Part shown: one piece after another, positions 50,849-58,976 of the stretch | Position numbering within the stretch: the first letter of the stretch is position 1 | Layout: each line of letters starts with the position of its first letter | Origin: Haloarcula nitratireducens | GTDB taxonomy: Archaea; Halobacteriota; Halobacteria; Halobacteriales; Haloarculaceae | Direction: 5' to 3' | Assembly: GCF_019599505.1 (NCBI RefSeq) | Contig: NZ_RKLT01000004.1 | Coordinates: forward strand, 186,001-250,000 | DNA length: 64,000 nt | Notes under the pieces: generated by a model | What the model saw: only the letters and a program-made list of their open reading frames with translations | What the model was told of the DNA's origin: nothing | The model's database searches: none | Position numbers and translations under genes: made by a program

Positions 50849-52399
50849 GTGTCCCGTATCCGAGTCGCCGCCCCGATTATCCTGCTGTCCCTGGCGTTAG
50901 CGGCGAATGCGACGCCCGCGCTGGCCGCGACACCCGACGACGGTGCTCCGAACGTGGCGTCGTCGTCGGTACAGACTGACGGCGACGGCGGCGCGATAAA
51001 CGTCCGCTACGTCGTCTACAGCCTCCCCGAACAGACCGGGCGCGTCCAGGTCACCGCCGTCCTCACGATCCCCGACCGAGTGACCGCCCTCTCGGTCCGT
51101 GCGCCCGCGGACGCGACGGTGTTGGACGCCGACGGACTCCGGTCGACGGGGAGCCGCTGGCAGTGGGACGGCCGGAGCGAGACGGCCTCGCTGACCTACT
51201 TGCTACCGGTCGGGATGGAGACGGCCTACGGCCAGCGGACCGCGGCCGGCGAGCAGTGGTCGCTGGTCGTCCGACGAGAGGTCTCGCTTCGGGCCCGCTG
51301 GCGCTGGCAGAGGGGCCCGAACCCGGGCTGGAACGAGACGATGGTCGTCCCGAAGGGTCACGAGGGGGTCGCCGGGCCGTCGGCCGTCTATCTCGGCCCC
51401 CACGAGACGAGCGTCCGGGCGACCAACGCGGGGACGATTCAACTGGTGGTCCCCGAAGCGGCGACGCTCCGACCGGCTAGAGCGGCGGTCCTCGATACGA
51501 TCGCGGCCGCGCAGCGCTCGACGACGGTCGGGCCGGCACACGAGCACCTGCTCGTCATCGCCGTTCCCAACCAGCTCGCACGGGGCGGCTACGTCCCGGC
51601 CAACGGCGCGCCGGTGATGCTCGTCAGCGCCGACGAGCGCGTCGATACGCCCAGAAACGTCTGGGTCCACGAGTACCGCCACACGCGCCAGTACTTCCGG
51701 ACGAGCCGCGAGATGCGGTGGCTCGAAGAGGGCTCCGCCGACTACTACGCCGCCCGCTCGACGCTCGAACAGGGCCGCATCAGCTACGACCGGTACCGAA
51801 AGCGAGTGACGACCGACCGCTTCGCGGACGCCGACCTCACCGAACCCGAGACGTGGGCGAGCCCCGACGTCCCCTACGACAAAGGGGGCCGGGTCGTCGC
51901 CGCGCTCGACGTGCGGATCCGGTCGGCGACCGGCGGAGAGCGAACGTTCGCCGACGTCCTCGACCGACTCGTCCGCTCGTCGGAGCCGGTGACGCTCGCG
52001 TCGTTCGCCGAGACGGTGTCAATGGTGGCGGGCGAGGACCTCGAAGCGTTCGTCCGCGAGGCCGTCACCGGTCCCGCGCCGCCGATCCCCGCCGACCCCG
52101 ACGGCGACGGCGTCTCGACGGAGGAAGAGCGCGAGCGGGAGACGAATCCCTATCGGCATCCGGACCAGGACGTGCAACTCCAGTCGGGGAGCGAGCGACT
52201 CCAAAGCGGTGCCGGAGACGTAGAGAGCGCCGGGGTCTCGGCCGCACCCGGAGGAGTCGGCGACGACCCGAGCGTCGCGGACGGCGGCGGCCGAGGCGAC
52301 ACTGCGCGAACGGACGCGCCACCGCTCGCGCTCTTCGCGAGTTCGCTCGCGGTGTTGGTCGGTCTGCTCACCGCGGCGCTGTGGCGACACAGGAAGTGA
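50849..52399 (+). CDS. Secreted, membrane-anchored metallopeptidase-like protein
   Basis: A 516-residue protein. A signal peptide (IILLSLALAANATPALAA) and a C-terminal helix (LALFASSLAVLVGLLTAALW) with basic tail place the bulk outside the cell. HEYRH at 274-278 (VWVHEYRHTRQYFRT) and WLEEGSADYYA about 15 residues later give a gluzincin-type zinc site (two His plus Glu). Before the membrane helix a calcium-type loop (DPDGDGVSTEEERE) occurs. It is probably a surface protease or peptidase-derived protein; its substrate is unknown. GTG start; a T-rich TATA-like region lies at 50807-50820. Confidence 0.75.
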   Translation: MSRIRVAAPIILLSLALAANATPALAATPDDGAPNVASSSVQTDGDGGAINVRYVVYSLPEQTGRVQVTAVLTIPDRVTALSVRAPADATVLDADGLRSTGSRWQWDGRSETASLTYLLPVGMETAYGQRTAAGEQWSLVVRREVSLRARWRWQRGPNPGWNETMVVPKGHEGVAGPSAVYLGPHETSVRATNAGTIQLVVPEAATLRPARAAVLDTIAAAQRSTTVGPAHEHLLVIAVPNQLARGGYVPANGAPVMLVSADERVDTPRNVWVHEYRHTRQYFRTSREMRWLEEGSADYYAARSTLEQGRISYDRYRKRVTTDRFADADLTEPETWASPDVPYDKGGRVVAALDVRIRSATGGERTFADVLDRLVRSSEPVTLASFAETVSMVAGEDLEAFVREAVTGPAPPIPADPDGDGVSTEEERERETNPYRHPDQDVQLQSGSERLQSGAGDVESAGVSAAPGGVGDDPSVADGGGRGDTARTDAPPLALFASSLAVLVGLLTAALWRHRK

Positions 52400-52438
52400 G
52401 CGGAGAAACGGGGACAGTGACCGGGACGGGGACGGGGG

Positions 52439-53446
52439 CTACGCCGCTCGGCGGACGGCGTCGACGGCCGCGTCGATCGCGTCGTCGTCGACGTCCCAGT
52501 GCGTACAGAATCGAACGACGTGGTCGGCGAAGGGAACGCCGCCGACGCCCTCTCGCTGGCAGTCGTCGAGGAACGCCTCGGCGGGCCGGTCGGTCCCCAC
52601 AAGGACGATGTTCGTCTCCGGCGGCTCGACCGAGAGACCGTCGATTCGATCGAGTCCCGCTGCCAGTCGCTCGGCCCGCCGATGGTCCTCGGCCAGTCGC
52701 TCGCGGTTTTCGAGCGCTTCGAGTCCCGGCCCGGCGACGATGCCCGCCTGTCGCATCCCGCCGCCCAGCAGTTTCCGGTTGCGTCGGGCCCCCTCGACGA
52801 ACGACGCTGATCCGGCGAGGACGGAGCCGACCGGCGCGCCCAGCCCCTTCGAGAGACAGCACATCACCGAGTCCACGGGCGCGACGAACTCGGCGGCGGG
52901 CGCGTCGTGTGCCACTGCCGCGTTGAACAGTCGCGCCCCGTCGAGGTGGACCGGAACGTCCCGTTCGCGGGCCGCGGCGGCCGTCTCGGCGATACGTTCG
53001 GGCGCGATGGCCGCCCCGCCCTTGCTGTTGTGCGTGTTTTCGAGCGTCAGCAGGCCCGTGCCCGCCCGGTGACCGTCGGCCTCGACGTACCCCTCGCGGA
53101 CCTGCTCGGGCGAGACGACGCCTCGCTCGTCGCCCTCGATGGTCCGCGGCTGGACCTGCGCGTGCTGTGCCAGCCCCGCGAGTTCCCACTTGTAGACGTG
53201 ACTCTCGCGCTCGCAGAGCACCTCCTCTCCCCGCTCGGTGTGGGTCCGCGCGGCCACTTGGTTGCCCATCGTCCCCGACGGCACGAACAGCGCCGCCTCG
53301 GTCCCCAGCACCTCGGCGACTCGCGCTTCCAGTTCGTTCACCGTCGGGTCCTCCCCGTAGACGTCGTCGCCCACGTCGGCGTCGCGGGCCGCTTCCCGCA
53401 TCGCGTCGCTCGGCTGTGTGACAGTGTCGCTCCGCAGGTCTATCAT
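52439..53446 (-). CDS. ltaE: Low-specificity L-threonine aldolase
   Basis: A 335-residue PLP enzyme of the GLY1/LtaE family. It begins [20 protein letters not shown], as in family members. [11 protein letters not shown] binds the cofactor phosphate, Asp169 ([13 protein letters not shown]) holds the pyridine nitrogen, and Lys200 ([11 protein letters not shown]) forms the Schiff base. It cleaves threonine or allo-threonine to glycine and acetaldehyde. The start at 53446 (ATG) is chosen because it corresponds to the family N-terminus; the frame extends upstream without homology. Confidence 0.92.
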   Translation of the reverse strand: MIDLRSDTVTQPSDAMREAARDADVGDDVYGEDPTVNELEARVAEVLGTEAALFVPSGTMGNQVAARTHTERGEEVLCERESHVYKWELAGLAQHAQVQPRTIEGDERGVVSPEQVREGYVEADGHRAGTGLLTLENTHNSKGGAAIAPERIAETAAAARERDVPVHLDGARLFNAAVAHDAPAAEFVAPVDSVMCCLSKGLGAPVGSVLAGSASFVEGARRNRKLLGGGMRQAGIVAGPGLEALENRERLAEDHRRAERLAAGLDRIDGLSVEPPETNIVLVGTDRPAEAFLDDCQREGVGGVPFADHVVRFCTHWDVDDDAIDAAVDAVRRAA

Positions 53447-53529
53447 GGGACGTGGTAGCGACCGTATTGACAAAAGGGCAGGGACAGGGATGCAGTCAGC
53501 ATCCGCGCGAGCGAAGCGAGCGCGGTTCA

Positions 53530-53560
53530 CCGGAATCGCCGTCGGCGATTCCGGCCTTTT
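53530..53560 (+). terminator. Strong intrinsic terminator-like hairpin, plus strand
   Basis: Perfect 11-bp stem CCGGAATCGCC-GTC-GGCGATTCCGG (53530-53554) followed by CC and five T. No plus-strand gene ends within 1 kb upstream, so it may end an unannotated short or antisense transcript. Confidence 0.55.
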
Positions 53561-53634
53561 TCGCCCACGTTTTTCAAGGAGTGGTTCAAGCGCGCTCGGA
53601 GAGCGCGACTCGAACCCGACGCAGAAAAAGGTGG

Positions 53635-53652
53635 ACGGGCACGGTGGGATTC
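53635..53652 (-). repeat. Duplicate of the tRNA-Arg 3' end
   Basis: The 18-bp string ACGGGCACGGTGGGATTC here is identical to 53762-53779, which encodes the acceptor and T-arm end of tRNA-Arg. Direct copies of a tRNA 3' end are typical att sites of integrated elements. Confidence 0.6.
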
Positions 53653-53762
53653 TCACCGAAGGAAGACGATCGGCCTCACTGCGTTCGGCCGCTGCGACTT
53701 CCAGGGTTCGAATCCCCCTGCGTGCTACGGTTCAGCACGCCTCGCAATGCTCGGCGGCTTCA

Positions 53763-53837
53763 CGGGCACGGTGGGATTCGAACCCACGACCGTCGGATTA
53801 GAAGTCCGACGCTCTATCCGGGCTGAGCTACGTGCCC
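53763..53837 (-). tRNA. tRNA-Arg (anticodon TCT)
   Basis: A 75-nt cloverleaf on the minus strand with discriminator G: acceptor GGGCACG/CGTGCCC, D stem GCTC/GAGC, anticodon stem TCGGA/TCCGA with loop CTTCTAA (TCT), T arm GTGGG-TTCGAAT-CCCAC. All stems are perfect. Confidence 0.96.
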
Positions 53838-53876
53838 TCACCCGGTAGTTGTCGAGGAGTCTCAAAAGCCGTGCGA

Positions 53877-54176
53877 TTAGCGGTCGAGTTCCACGTCCTC
53901 GTCGGTCGCTTCGCCGGTCGCGATGGTGATCACGTCGGTCGTCTCGACCGTCGTGAGGCCGTCTACCTGACAGACGTCGGCGACGCGCTCCTGCGGAACC
54001 GAGACGGCGAGGTCGTCGAACTGGAGGCGGCGTTCGACCGTGGCGCCGGCGTCCTCGACGGCCGCTTCCACCGCCTCGAGGTCGGCGTCGTCGTCGGTCG
54101 CCAGCGAGAGCGTGACCGGTTCGCCCTCGATGGGGTCCTCGCGGATGCTCCGGACGGCGCGGGAGACGTACATCAT
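53877..54176 (-). CDS. Small hypothetical protein coupled to the DUF373 gene
   Basis: A 99-residue acidic protein starting MMYVSRAVRSIREDPIEGEP. It has a beta-alpha-beta-type pattern (VTLSLATDDDADLEAVEAAV, QFDDLAVSVPQERVADVCQV) reminiscent of small ACT/I9-like folds, but no family is certain. Its ATG overlaps the DUF373 stop (ATGA), so the two are translated together. Confidence 0.6.
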   Translation of the reverse strand: MMYVSRAVRSIREDPIEGEPVTLSLATDDDADLEAVEAAVEDAGATVERRLQFDDLAVSVPQERVADVCQVDGLTTVETTDVITIATGEATDEDVELDR

Positions 54177-55273
54177 TCGGAGGAGGGACCGCCGGGGCCT
54201 TGGTTGTGGCGTTCGGGCGGATCGAGGCGGGCCTCGGCGACGGCGAAGGCGAGGGTGCTCGCCAGCCCCAGCAGGGTGCCGCCGGTGAGGACGACGGCGA
54301 GGTACTCGAGGCTCCGGGTGCCGAGGAAGAAGGCGCTCAGGCCGTGGAGGACGCCGCCGATGGCGAGCACGTAGAAGGGGGCGTTGAGGTAGCGCCACTC
54401 GAACTCGTCGTGGAGGTACTCGTCGGTGACGCGGCCGAGACTGGAGGTGATGCCGGCGACGGTGAACCACTGGATCGCGCCGTAGACCAAGGCGGCGACG
54501 ACCTCGACTGGCGAGAGCGGCGTCGGCCGGGATTCGAGCATAGCGACGCCGCTGACGCCGCCGATGGCCAGTAGCGCGGCGGCGACGACGTAGGTGATAA
54601 TGGTGACCCGACCGGCGTACAGTCCGGAAGTGGCGCGGTCGGCCGCTTCGTCGAGGAGCCGCTCGGCACCCAGTCCGCGGGCGAGGACGTAGAGACCCAG
54701 CAGTCCGGAGATGATTCCCAGCGAGGAGACCGGCAGGCCGAGCGACTCGACGGCGATGGTCAACGGATAGATGAGCAAGAGGATCCCGAGGGGGACGAGG
54801 ATGGTCCCGCGCGTCTCGGGGTCGTCTAACACCTGTTTGATGGTGTAGTACATCGATTCGAGGTCCTGTGCCTGCCGGACGACGACGCGTCGCACCCCGT
54901 CGATGCGGATCCGCGAGCGGATGACGGGGATGACGGACTCGTCCTGTGCGCCGTCGGTGACGACGAGCGCGCGCACGTCCTCGCTCGTCGAGAGCGACGC
55001 GAGGACGGTGTCGACCTCCTCGCCGACGGCGCGGTTGGCGGCCACGTCGCTGCCGTCGACGCCGGTGACGGCGGCGACTTCGACGGGTTCGTCGGTTATC
55101 TCGTCGGTGATGTGGACGCCCTCGAAGAGGACGTTCACGTCCGAATCTTCGGGGTCAGCCTGGGCTAACGCGACGGCCGCGTCGAGGACGGCGTCCCGAC
55201 CGACGACCGGCGTCTCCACGTCGGTCTTGCGGCCGAGGTCGTCGTCTAAGTCCACACACAGCACCAGCAGCAT
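54173..55273 (-). CDS. DUF373 family membrane protein
   Basis: A 366-residue protein. The cytoplasmic N-terminal half (MLLVLCVDLDDDLGRKTDVE, AVALAQADPEDSDVNVLFEG, VRRVVVRQAQDLESMYYTIK) is the DUF373 domain, an alpha/beta fold. From about residue 155 there are six to seven transmembrane helices (TILVPLGILLLIYPLTIAVE, VTIITYVVAAALLAIGGVSG). DUF373 is archaea-specific and its role is unknown; the sequence suggests a sensor or enzyme domain tethered to a membrane part. First of a two-gene unit. Confidence 0.85.
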   Translation of the reverse strand: MLLVLCVDLDDDLGRKTDVETPVVGRDAVLDAAVALAQADPEDSDVNVLFEGVHITDEITDEPVEVAAVTGVDGSDVAANRAVGEEVDTVLASLSTSEDVRALVVTDGAQDESVIPVIRSRIRIDGVRRVVVRQAQDLESMYYTIKQVLDDPETRGTILVPLGILLLIYPLTIAVESLGLPVSSLGIISGLLGLYVLARGLGAERLLDEAADRATSGLYAGRVTIITYVVAAALLAIGGVSGVAMLESRPTPLSPVEVVAALVYGAIQWFTVAGITSSLGRVTDEYLHDEFEWRYLNAPFYVLAIGGVLHGLSAFFLGTRSLEYLAVVLTGGTLLGLASTLAFAVAEARLDPPERHNQGPGGPSSE

Positions 55274-55352
55274 CGTCTCCGGGTAGACGAGCGGCGTTTA
55301 ACTGTCTTCGGGACGGTGGGAACCGGGCGAAAAGTCGTCGTCGTCGGGTAGT

Positions 55353-56954
55353 TCACAGGTCGTCGGACTGCGACCGCGCGTGGTCGGGGACGCTCTCGGG
55401 TCGGGCGATGATGTTCTCGCGCCCGATGTTTATCTTCTCGATGGTACCCTCGTCGGCCATCCGCGAGAGGACGCGGCTCACCTTCGACTTCGACCAGCCG
55501 GTGCCGTCGACGACCGCCGACTGTCGGAGTTGGCCGTTGTGCTGGTCCAGCAGGTAGAGCACGCGCTCTTCGTCGCTGAGCGGCGATTCTTCCTCTTCCG
55601 CTTCTTGCTCTTGGGTGTCGTCGGCCGTGGTACCGTCTTCGGGTCCGTCTCCCGTTTCGTCGTCCGGCGGTTCGTCGCCGCCGTCGTTCCGGGGGGTAGG
55701 GAACTCGGCTGGGCCGCTGTCGTCACGGTCACGTTTCGAAAGCCCGGGAACGAGTCCGGAGAGATCGCTGTGTCGTCTCGCTAAGAGCGCGCCGGCGACG
55801 AGGCCGACGAGGAGGATCGCTCCGAGTATCGCCAGCGTCGAGATGCGGACGTCGGCACCCGGTAACCCGATGGAGCGTTCGACTCGCGTGTTCGGGTTGG
55901 TTCCGCGCTCGACCTCGGTTCCGTCACCGACGCCGTCGCCGTCGGTGTCCGGGTCGTTCGGGTCCGTATCGTACTCGTTCACCTCTTCGCCGTCGGTGAG
56001 GCCGTCGCCGTCGGTGTCTGCTTTCGTCGGGTTCGTCTCGTACTGGTTCACTTCCGCGCCGTCGTCGAGGCCGTCCTCGTCGGTGTCCGAGTCGGTCGGA
56101 TCCGTCTCGTACTGATTCACTTCCTCGCCGTCGTCGAGACCGTCGTCGTCGCTGTCGGCCACGTTGGGGTCCGTCTGGTACTGGTTCACCTCTTCACCGT
56201 CGTCGAGACCGTCGTTATCGGTGTCGGCGGCCGTCGGATCGGTGTTGTACGTCGTTACCTCTTTGCCGTCGGTGAGTCCGTCGCCGTCGGTGTCGGATTC
56301 GGTCGGGTTGGTCTCGAACTCGTTGACTTCGACGCCGTCGCTCAGCGTATCACCGTCGCTGTTGGGGTTCGTCGGACTGGTTCCGTAGTTGTTCACTTCG
56401 GCTCCGTCGCTCAGTCCGTCGCCGTCGGTGTCGCTCGTTCGAATGTCCGCGCCGTATTCGAGTTCTCGCTGGTTCGCGAGGCCGTCACCGTCGGCGTCGC
56501 CCTCCGGCGGAAACACGGTGAGCGGGCGGCTCGTCTGTGCGAGCGAGTTAGTCCCGTTGGCCCCGAACACTTCGACGACGAGCTGTTGGCTCCCCGTCTC
56601 GTTGGTCGGCCACTGCTCGACGTTGAACGTGACGCTCGATTGCCCGCCGTCGCTGTTTATCTGTCGACAGCCGAGTCGAGTGGCCGCGTTCGGGTCGCTC
56701 TGGACCCGCGTGCAGACGCTGTAGGTCCCGCTCTCGCCCCCGATCGTCACGGTGACGTTCGAGGGTTGCCACGCGGTGACGTAGGTCCCGTCGCTCTCGG
56801 TGGCGACGACCCCCGGCCCGGCGTGTTCGATGCCGCGAATCTGGACGTCGGTCGCGCCGGCGGTCTGCGCGGCGATCGGGATACTGGCCGTGGAGACGAG
56901 TAAGACCACCACGAGAAGGGCGTTCCCAAGCAGAGAGAGACTTGGGCGTGTCAT
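55353..56954 (-). CDS. Membrane protein: extracellular calcium-type repeats plus cytoplasmic winged helix
   Basis: A 533-residue protein. Signal/anchor helix at residues 9-30, a beta domain to about 150, then nine thrombospondin type 3-like repeats (DTDGDGLTDGEEV) starting near 153, 175, 199, 221, 244, 267, 290, 313 and 336, spacing about 23. One transmembrane helix follows (371-394), a disordered acidic linker, and a winged helix-turn-helix of MarR type (461-520: ERVLYLLDQHNGQLRQSAV, SKSKVSRVLSRMADEG). Repeats with D-x-D-x-DG bind calcium. It looks like a one-piece surface sensor that regulates DNA directly. ATG at 56954. Confidence 0.85.
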   Translation of the reverse strand: MTRPSLSLLGNALLVVVLLVSTASIPIAAQTAGATDVQIRGIEHAGPGVVATESDGTYVTAWQPSNVTVTIGGESGTYSVCTRVQSDPNAATRLGCRQINSDGGQSSVTFNVEQWPTNETGSQQLVVEVFGANGTNSLAQTSRPLTVFPPEGDADGDGLANQRELEYGADIRTSDTDGDGLSDGAEVNNYGTSPTNPNSDGDTLSDGVEVNEFETNPTESDTDGDGLTDGKEVTTYNTDPTAADTDNDGLDDGEEVNQYQTDPNVADSDDDGLDDGEEVNQYETDPTDSDTDEDGLDDGAEVNQYETNPTKADTDGDGLTDGEEVNEYDTDPNDPDTDGDGVGDGTEVERGTNPNTRVERSIGLPGADVRISTLAILGAILLVGLVAGALLARRHSDLSGLVPGLSKRDRDDSGPAEFPTPRNDGGDEPPDDETGDGPEDGTTADDTQEQEAEEEESPLSDEERVLYLLDQHNGQLRQSAVVDGTGWSKSKVSRVLSRMADEGTIEKINIGRENIIARPESVPDHARSQSDDL

Positions 56955-57305
56955 AGTGTCGCCTGTACTCTGTCGAGGCCACGGAGACATAATGCTTTTC
57001 GCATCAAGTTGAGACTATTTGTTACACAATCTGATAGTATAGCCAGATTGCGGGTCGAGATCGTCGGTACTGGTACATCGGGACCGCGAGATTTCGCGGG
57101 CCACATTTCGTCGTGTCATCGGGAAGATACTGTTAGCGCGTTGTCGTAGCGAGCGTCGTTTCGGAACGAACACCGACTCGATTGACAGGCCGGCGGCTTC
57201 TTTTTTCAGTGCCGGCGTCCGGAACATAGCTATTTCGGTCGACGTGTCGCTCGGGCGGCGTTCCCTCGGCAGTTCGTTCGCAGTCGCGGAGCGTCTCTCG
57301 AACAG
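56955..57305. other. Intergenic stretch, no gene supported
   Basis: Between the calcium-repeat regulator and the MFS gene. Contains a short hairpin CCGCGA-GAT-TTCGCGG and GCCGGC...GCCGGC around six T residues (about 57190-57215). No gene recognised. Confidence 0.5.
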
Positions 57306-58634
57306 CTATCTGACGTGTCCCGGGTCCGTCGGTCGCGGCGTGGGCGGTTCCTCGACGGTCCCGAGCCGGGCGACGAGCACCGCGACGGGGAGCAGGAGGA
57401 GACTTCCGACGACGAACGGCGACCAGTAGCCGACCGCGGCGTAGAGGCCGCCCATCACCGGCGGCCCGACGGTTCGGGCGAGACTGCCCGCGCCCTGCGT
57501 GATGCCGAACGCGCTGCCCTGTAGCTCCGCGCTGGCCCGCTGTGAGACGAGCGCGGTCAGCGTCACTGAGAGGATCCCGTTGCCGACGGGGAGGACCGTC
57601 AGGATCGCGAGCAGTCCCAGCAGTTCCGGCGTCAGGAACGGGGCTATCGAGCTGAGGTCCGGCAAGACGAGCCCCAGCGTCCGCGAGAAGGGAAGCGCCC
57701 CGACGCTGCCGACGAGGAGTGCAGTCCCGGCCAGCGAGAGCGTCACCGGGCGGTACCGGGCGGTCAGGCGGCCGACGAGGACGCCCTGCGTGATGACGGC
57801 GAGGACGCCGATATAGGTCAGCAGGAGCGCGCTCTGTGCAGCGGTGTAGCCGTAGACGTCCGCGACGTACGGGACGAACATTATCTGGACGCCCGAGAAG
57901 GCGAACGAGACCAGAAAGAACGCCGATAGCAGTTCCCGCAGGCCCGGTGCAGCGACGGCCGCGCGCAGTTGGGCGATAGCGGAGGGGCGCTCTCGGGACG
58001 CAGCGTCGGTGTCCGCGCTCGGCGGACGCGACTCGGGCAAGAACAGCGAGGCGACGACGACGCCACAGAGGCTGGCGAAAGCCGCGGCGAAGCTCGGCAG
58101 CGAGAAGCGGTTGATTGGGACGGCGTCGGGGACGACCGAATCGACGGCGGCGACGGTGGCGTCGAAGCTCAGCACCGCGCCGATGCCCGGGCCGAAGATG
58201 AAGCCGAGGCCGAACGCCGCCCCGATGAAGCCCAGTGCGGCGGCCCGACGCTCCGGCGGCGTCACGTCCGCGACGTAGGCCTGCGCCGTCGAGATGTTCC
58301 CGCCCATCGCCCCGGCGAGCATTCGCGAGGCGAACAGCAGCCACAGCGCGGTGGCGAGGCCGAACACCGTCCACGCCACCACCGAGCCACAGAGCGAGAG
58401 GATCAGGACCGGTCGACGGCCGACGCGGTCGGAGAGGGACCCCAACAGCGGCGCGAACGCGAACTGCATCGCCGAGTACGACGCCGCCAGCAGGCCGATG
58501 ACGAACTCCGTCCCGCCGGGGAACGACCGGGTGTAGAAGGGGAGGATAGGGATGATGATCCCGAATCCCAGCAGATCCAGAAAGACGACGGCGAAGACGA
58601 TGGCGAGGCCGCGGCGACGGCCGGCAGCGGACAT
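57306..58634 (-). CDS. MFS transporter (drug/proton antiporter type)
   Basis: A 442-residue polytopic protein with 12 helices. FGIIIPILPFYTRSFPGGTE and PLLGSLSDRVGRRPVLILSL carry the MFS motif A (GSLSDRVGRRPVL), and LLFASRMLAGAMGGNISTAQ AYVADVTPPERRAAALGF the motif-B and drug-resistance blocks seen in TetA-like exporters. A central loop (ADTDAASRERP) divides the two halves. It may export a drug, dye or metabolite. Start at 58634 (MSAAGRRRG); a GTG two codons upstream is less likely. Confidence 0.87.
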   Translation of the reverse strand: MSAAGRRRGLAIVFAVVFLDLLGFGIIIPILPFYTRSFPGGTEFVIGLLAASYSAMQFAFAPLLGSLSDRVGRRPVLILSLCGSVVAWTVFGLATALWLLFASRMLAGAMGGNISTAQAYVADVTPPERRAAALGFIGAAFGLGFIFGPGIGAVLSFDATVAAVDSVVPDAVPINRFSLPSFAAAFASLCGVVVASLFLPESRPPSADTDAASRERPSAIAQLRAAVAAPGLRELLSAFFLVSFAFSGVQIMFVPYVADVYGYTAAQSALLLTYIGVLAVITQGVLVGRLTARYRPVTLSLAGTALLVGSVGALPFSRTLGLVLPDLSSIAPFLTPELLGLLAILTVLPVGNGILSVTLTALVSQRASAELQGSAFGITQGAGSLARTVGPPVMGGLYAAVGYWSPFVVGSLLLLPVAVLVARLGTVEEPPTPRPTDPGHVR

Positions 58635-58753
58635 GGCCACACGTGGGCGTGGAGCGGGGATAAGGCGTTGGGGTGTGACAGTCGTTGCTCCGACGACTCG
58701 GCCGCTGAGACGCCCAAAAGGCTATGTACCGCAACTGTATACCCACAGCCCAG

Positions 58754-58888
58754 ATGTTGCACCTCCTGCTGCAGTACGGGCTTGAAGGGACGGGGACCGC
58801 CTTCGACTTCCTGCTCGCAGTGGGACTGCTCGTCAGTGCGTTGCTCGTCGTCCGCCTCCTCGGCGGGGCCTTCGACCGGCTATTCTGA
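58754..58888 (+). CDS. 44-residue membrane microprotein
   Basis: A short frame, ATG to TGA, encoding a single hydrophobic helix (FLLAVGLLVSALLVVRLLGG) with a short helical head (LHLLLQYGLEGTGTAFD) and tail (AFDRLF). It lies between the divergent MFS promoter and the radical SAM gene, with good codon use. No family recognised. Confidence 0.45.
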   Translation: MLHLLLQYGLEGTGTAFDFLLAVGLLVSALLVVRLLGGAFDRLF

Positions 58889-58976
58889 GGCTATCTAGAC
58901 GGCCCGTGCCGACCAACACCACACCGACGCAGATGCGCACGCTTTTTCCCGCTGGGGGTGGTCCTAGCGATACACG

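Larger units (their letters stand above)
53447..53762. other. Intergenic stretch with hairpins and tRNA-derived debris
   Basis: No gene is supported. It contains the terminator-like hairpin at 53530-53560, a second perfect hairpin CGCGCTC-GGA-GAGCGCG (53591-53607), a copy of the tRNA-Arg 3' end (53635-53652), T-arm-like strings (GGGTTCGAATCCC near 53703) and an inverted repeat GCGTGCT/AGCACGC with a 7-nt loop (about 53720-53740). Confidence 0.55.

Noticed and set aside
53640..53725. A possible plus-strand type II tRNA (GCACG...CGTGC with a T-arm-like string)
   Set aside because: No D-arm consensus and only five acceptor pairs; treated as debris.
55880..56470. Regularly spaced repeats resembling a CRISPR or minisatellite
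   Set aside because: They are codon-level repeats of the DxDxDGLxDGxEV calcium motif, with a protein period of about 23 residues and variable bases.
57015..57227. A 70-residue minus-strand frame after the MFS gene
   Set aside because: No family, weak codon bias and no promoter; cannot be supported.
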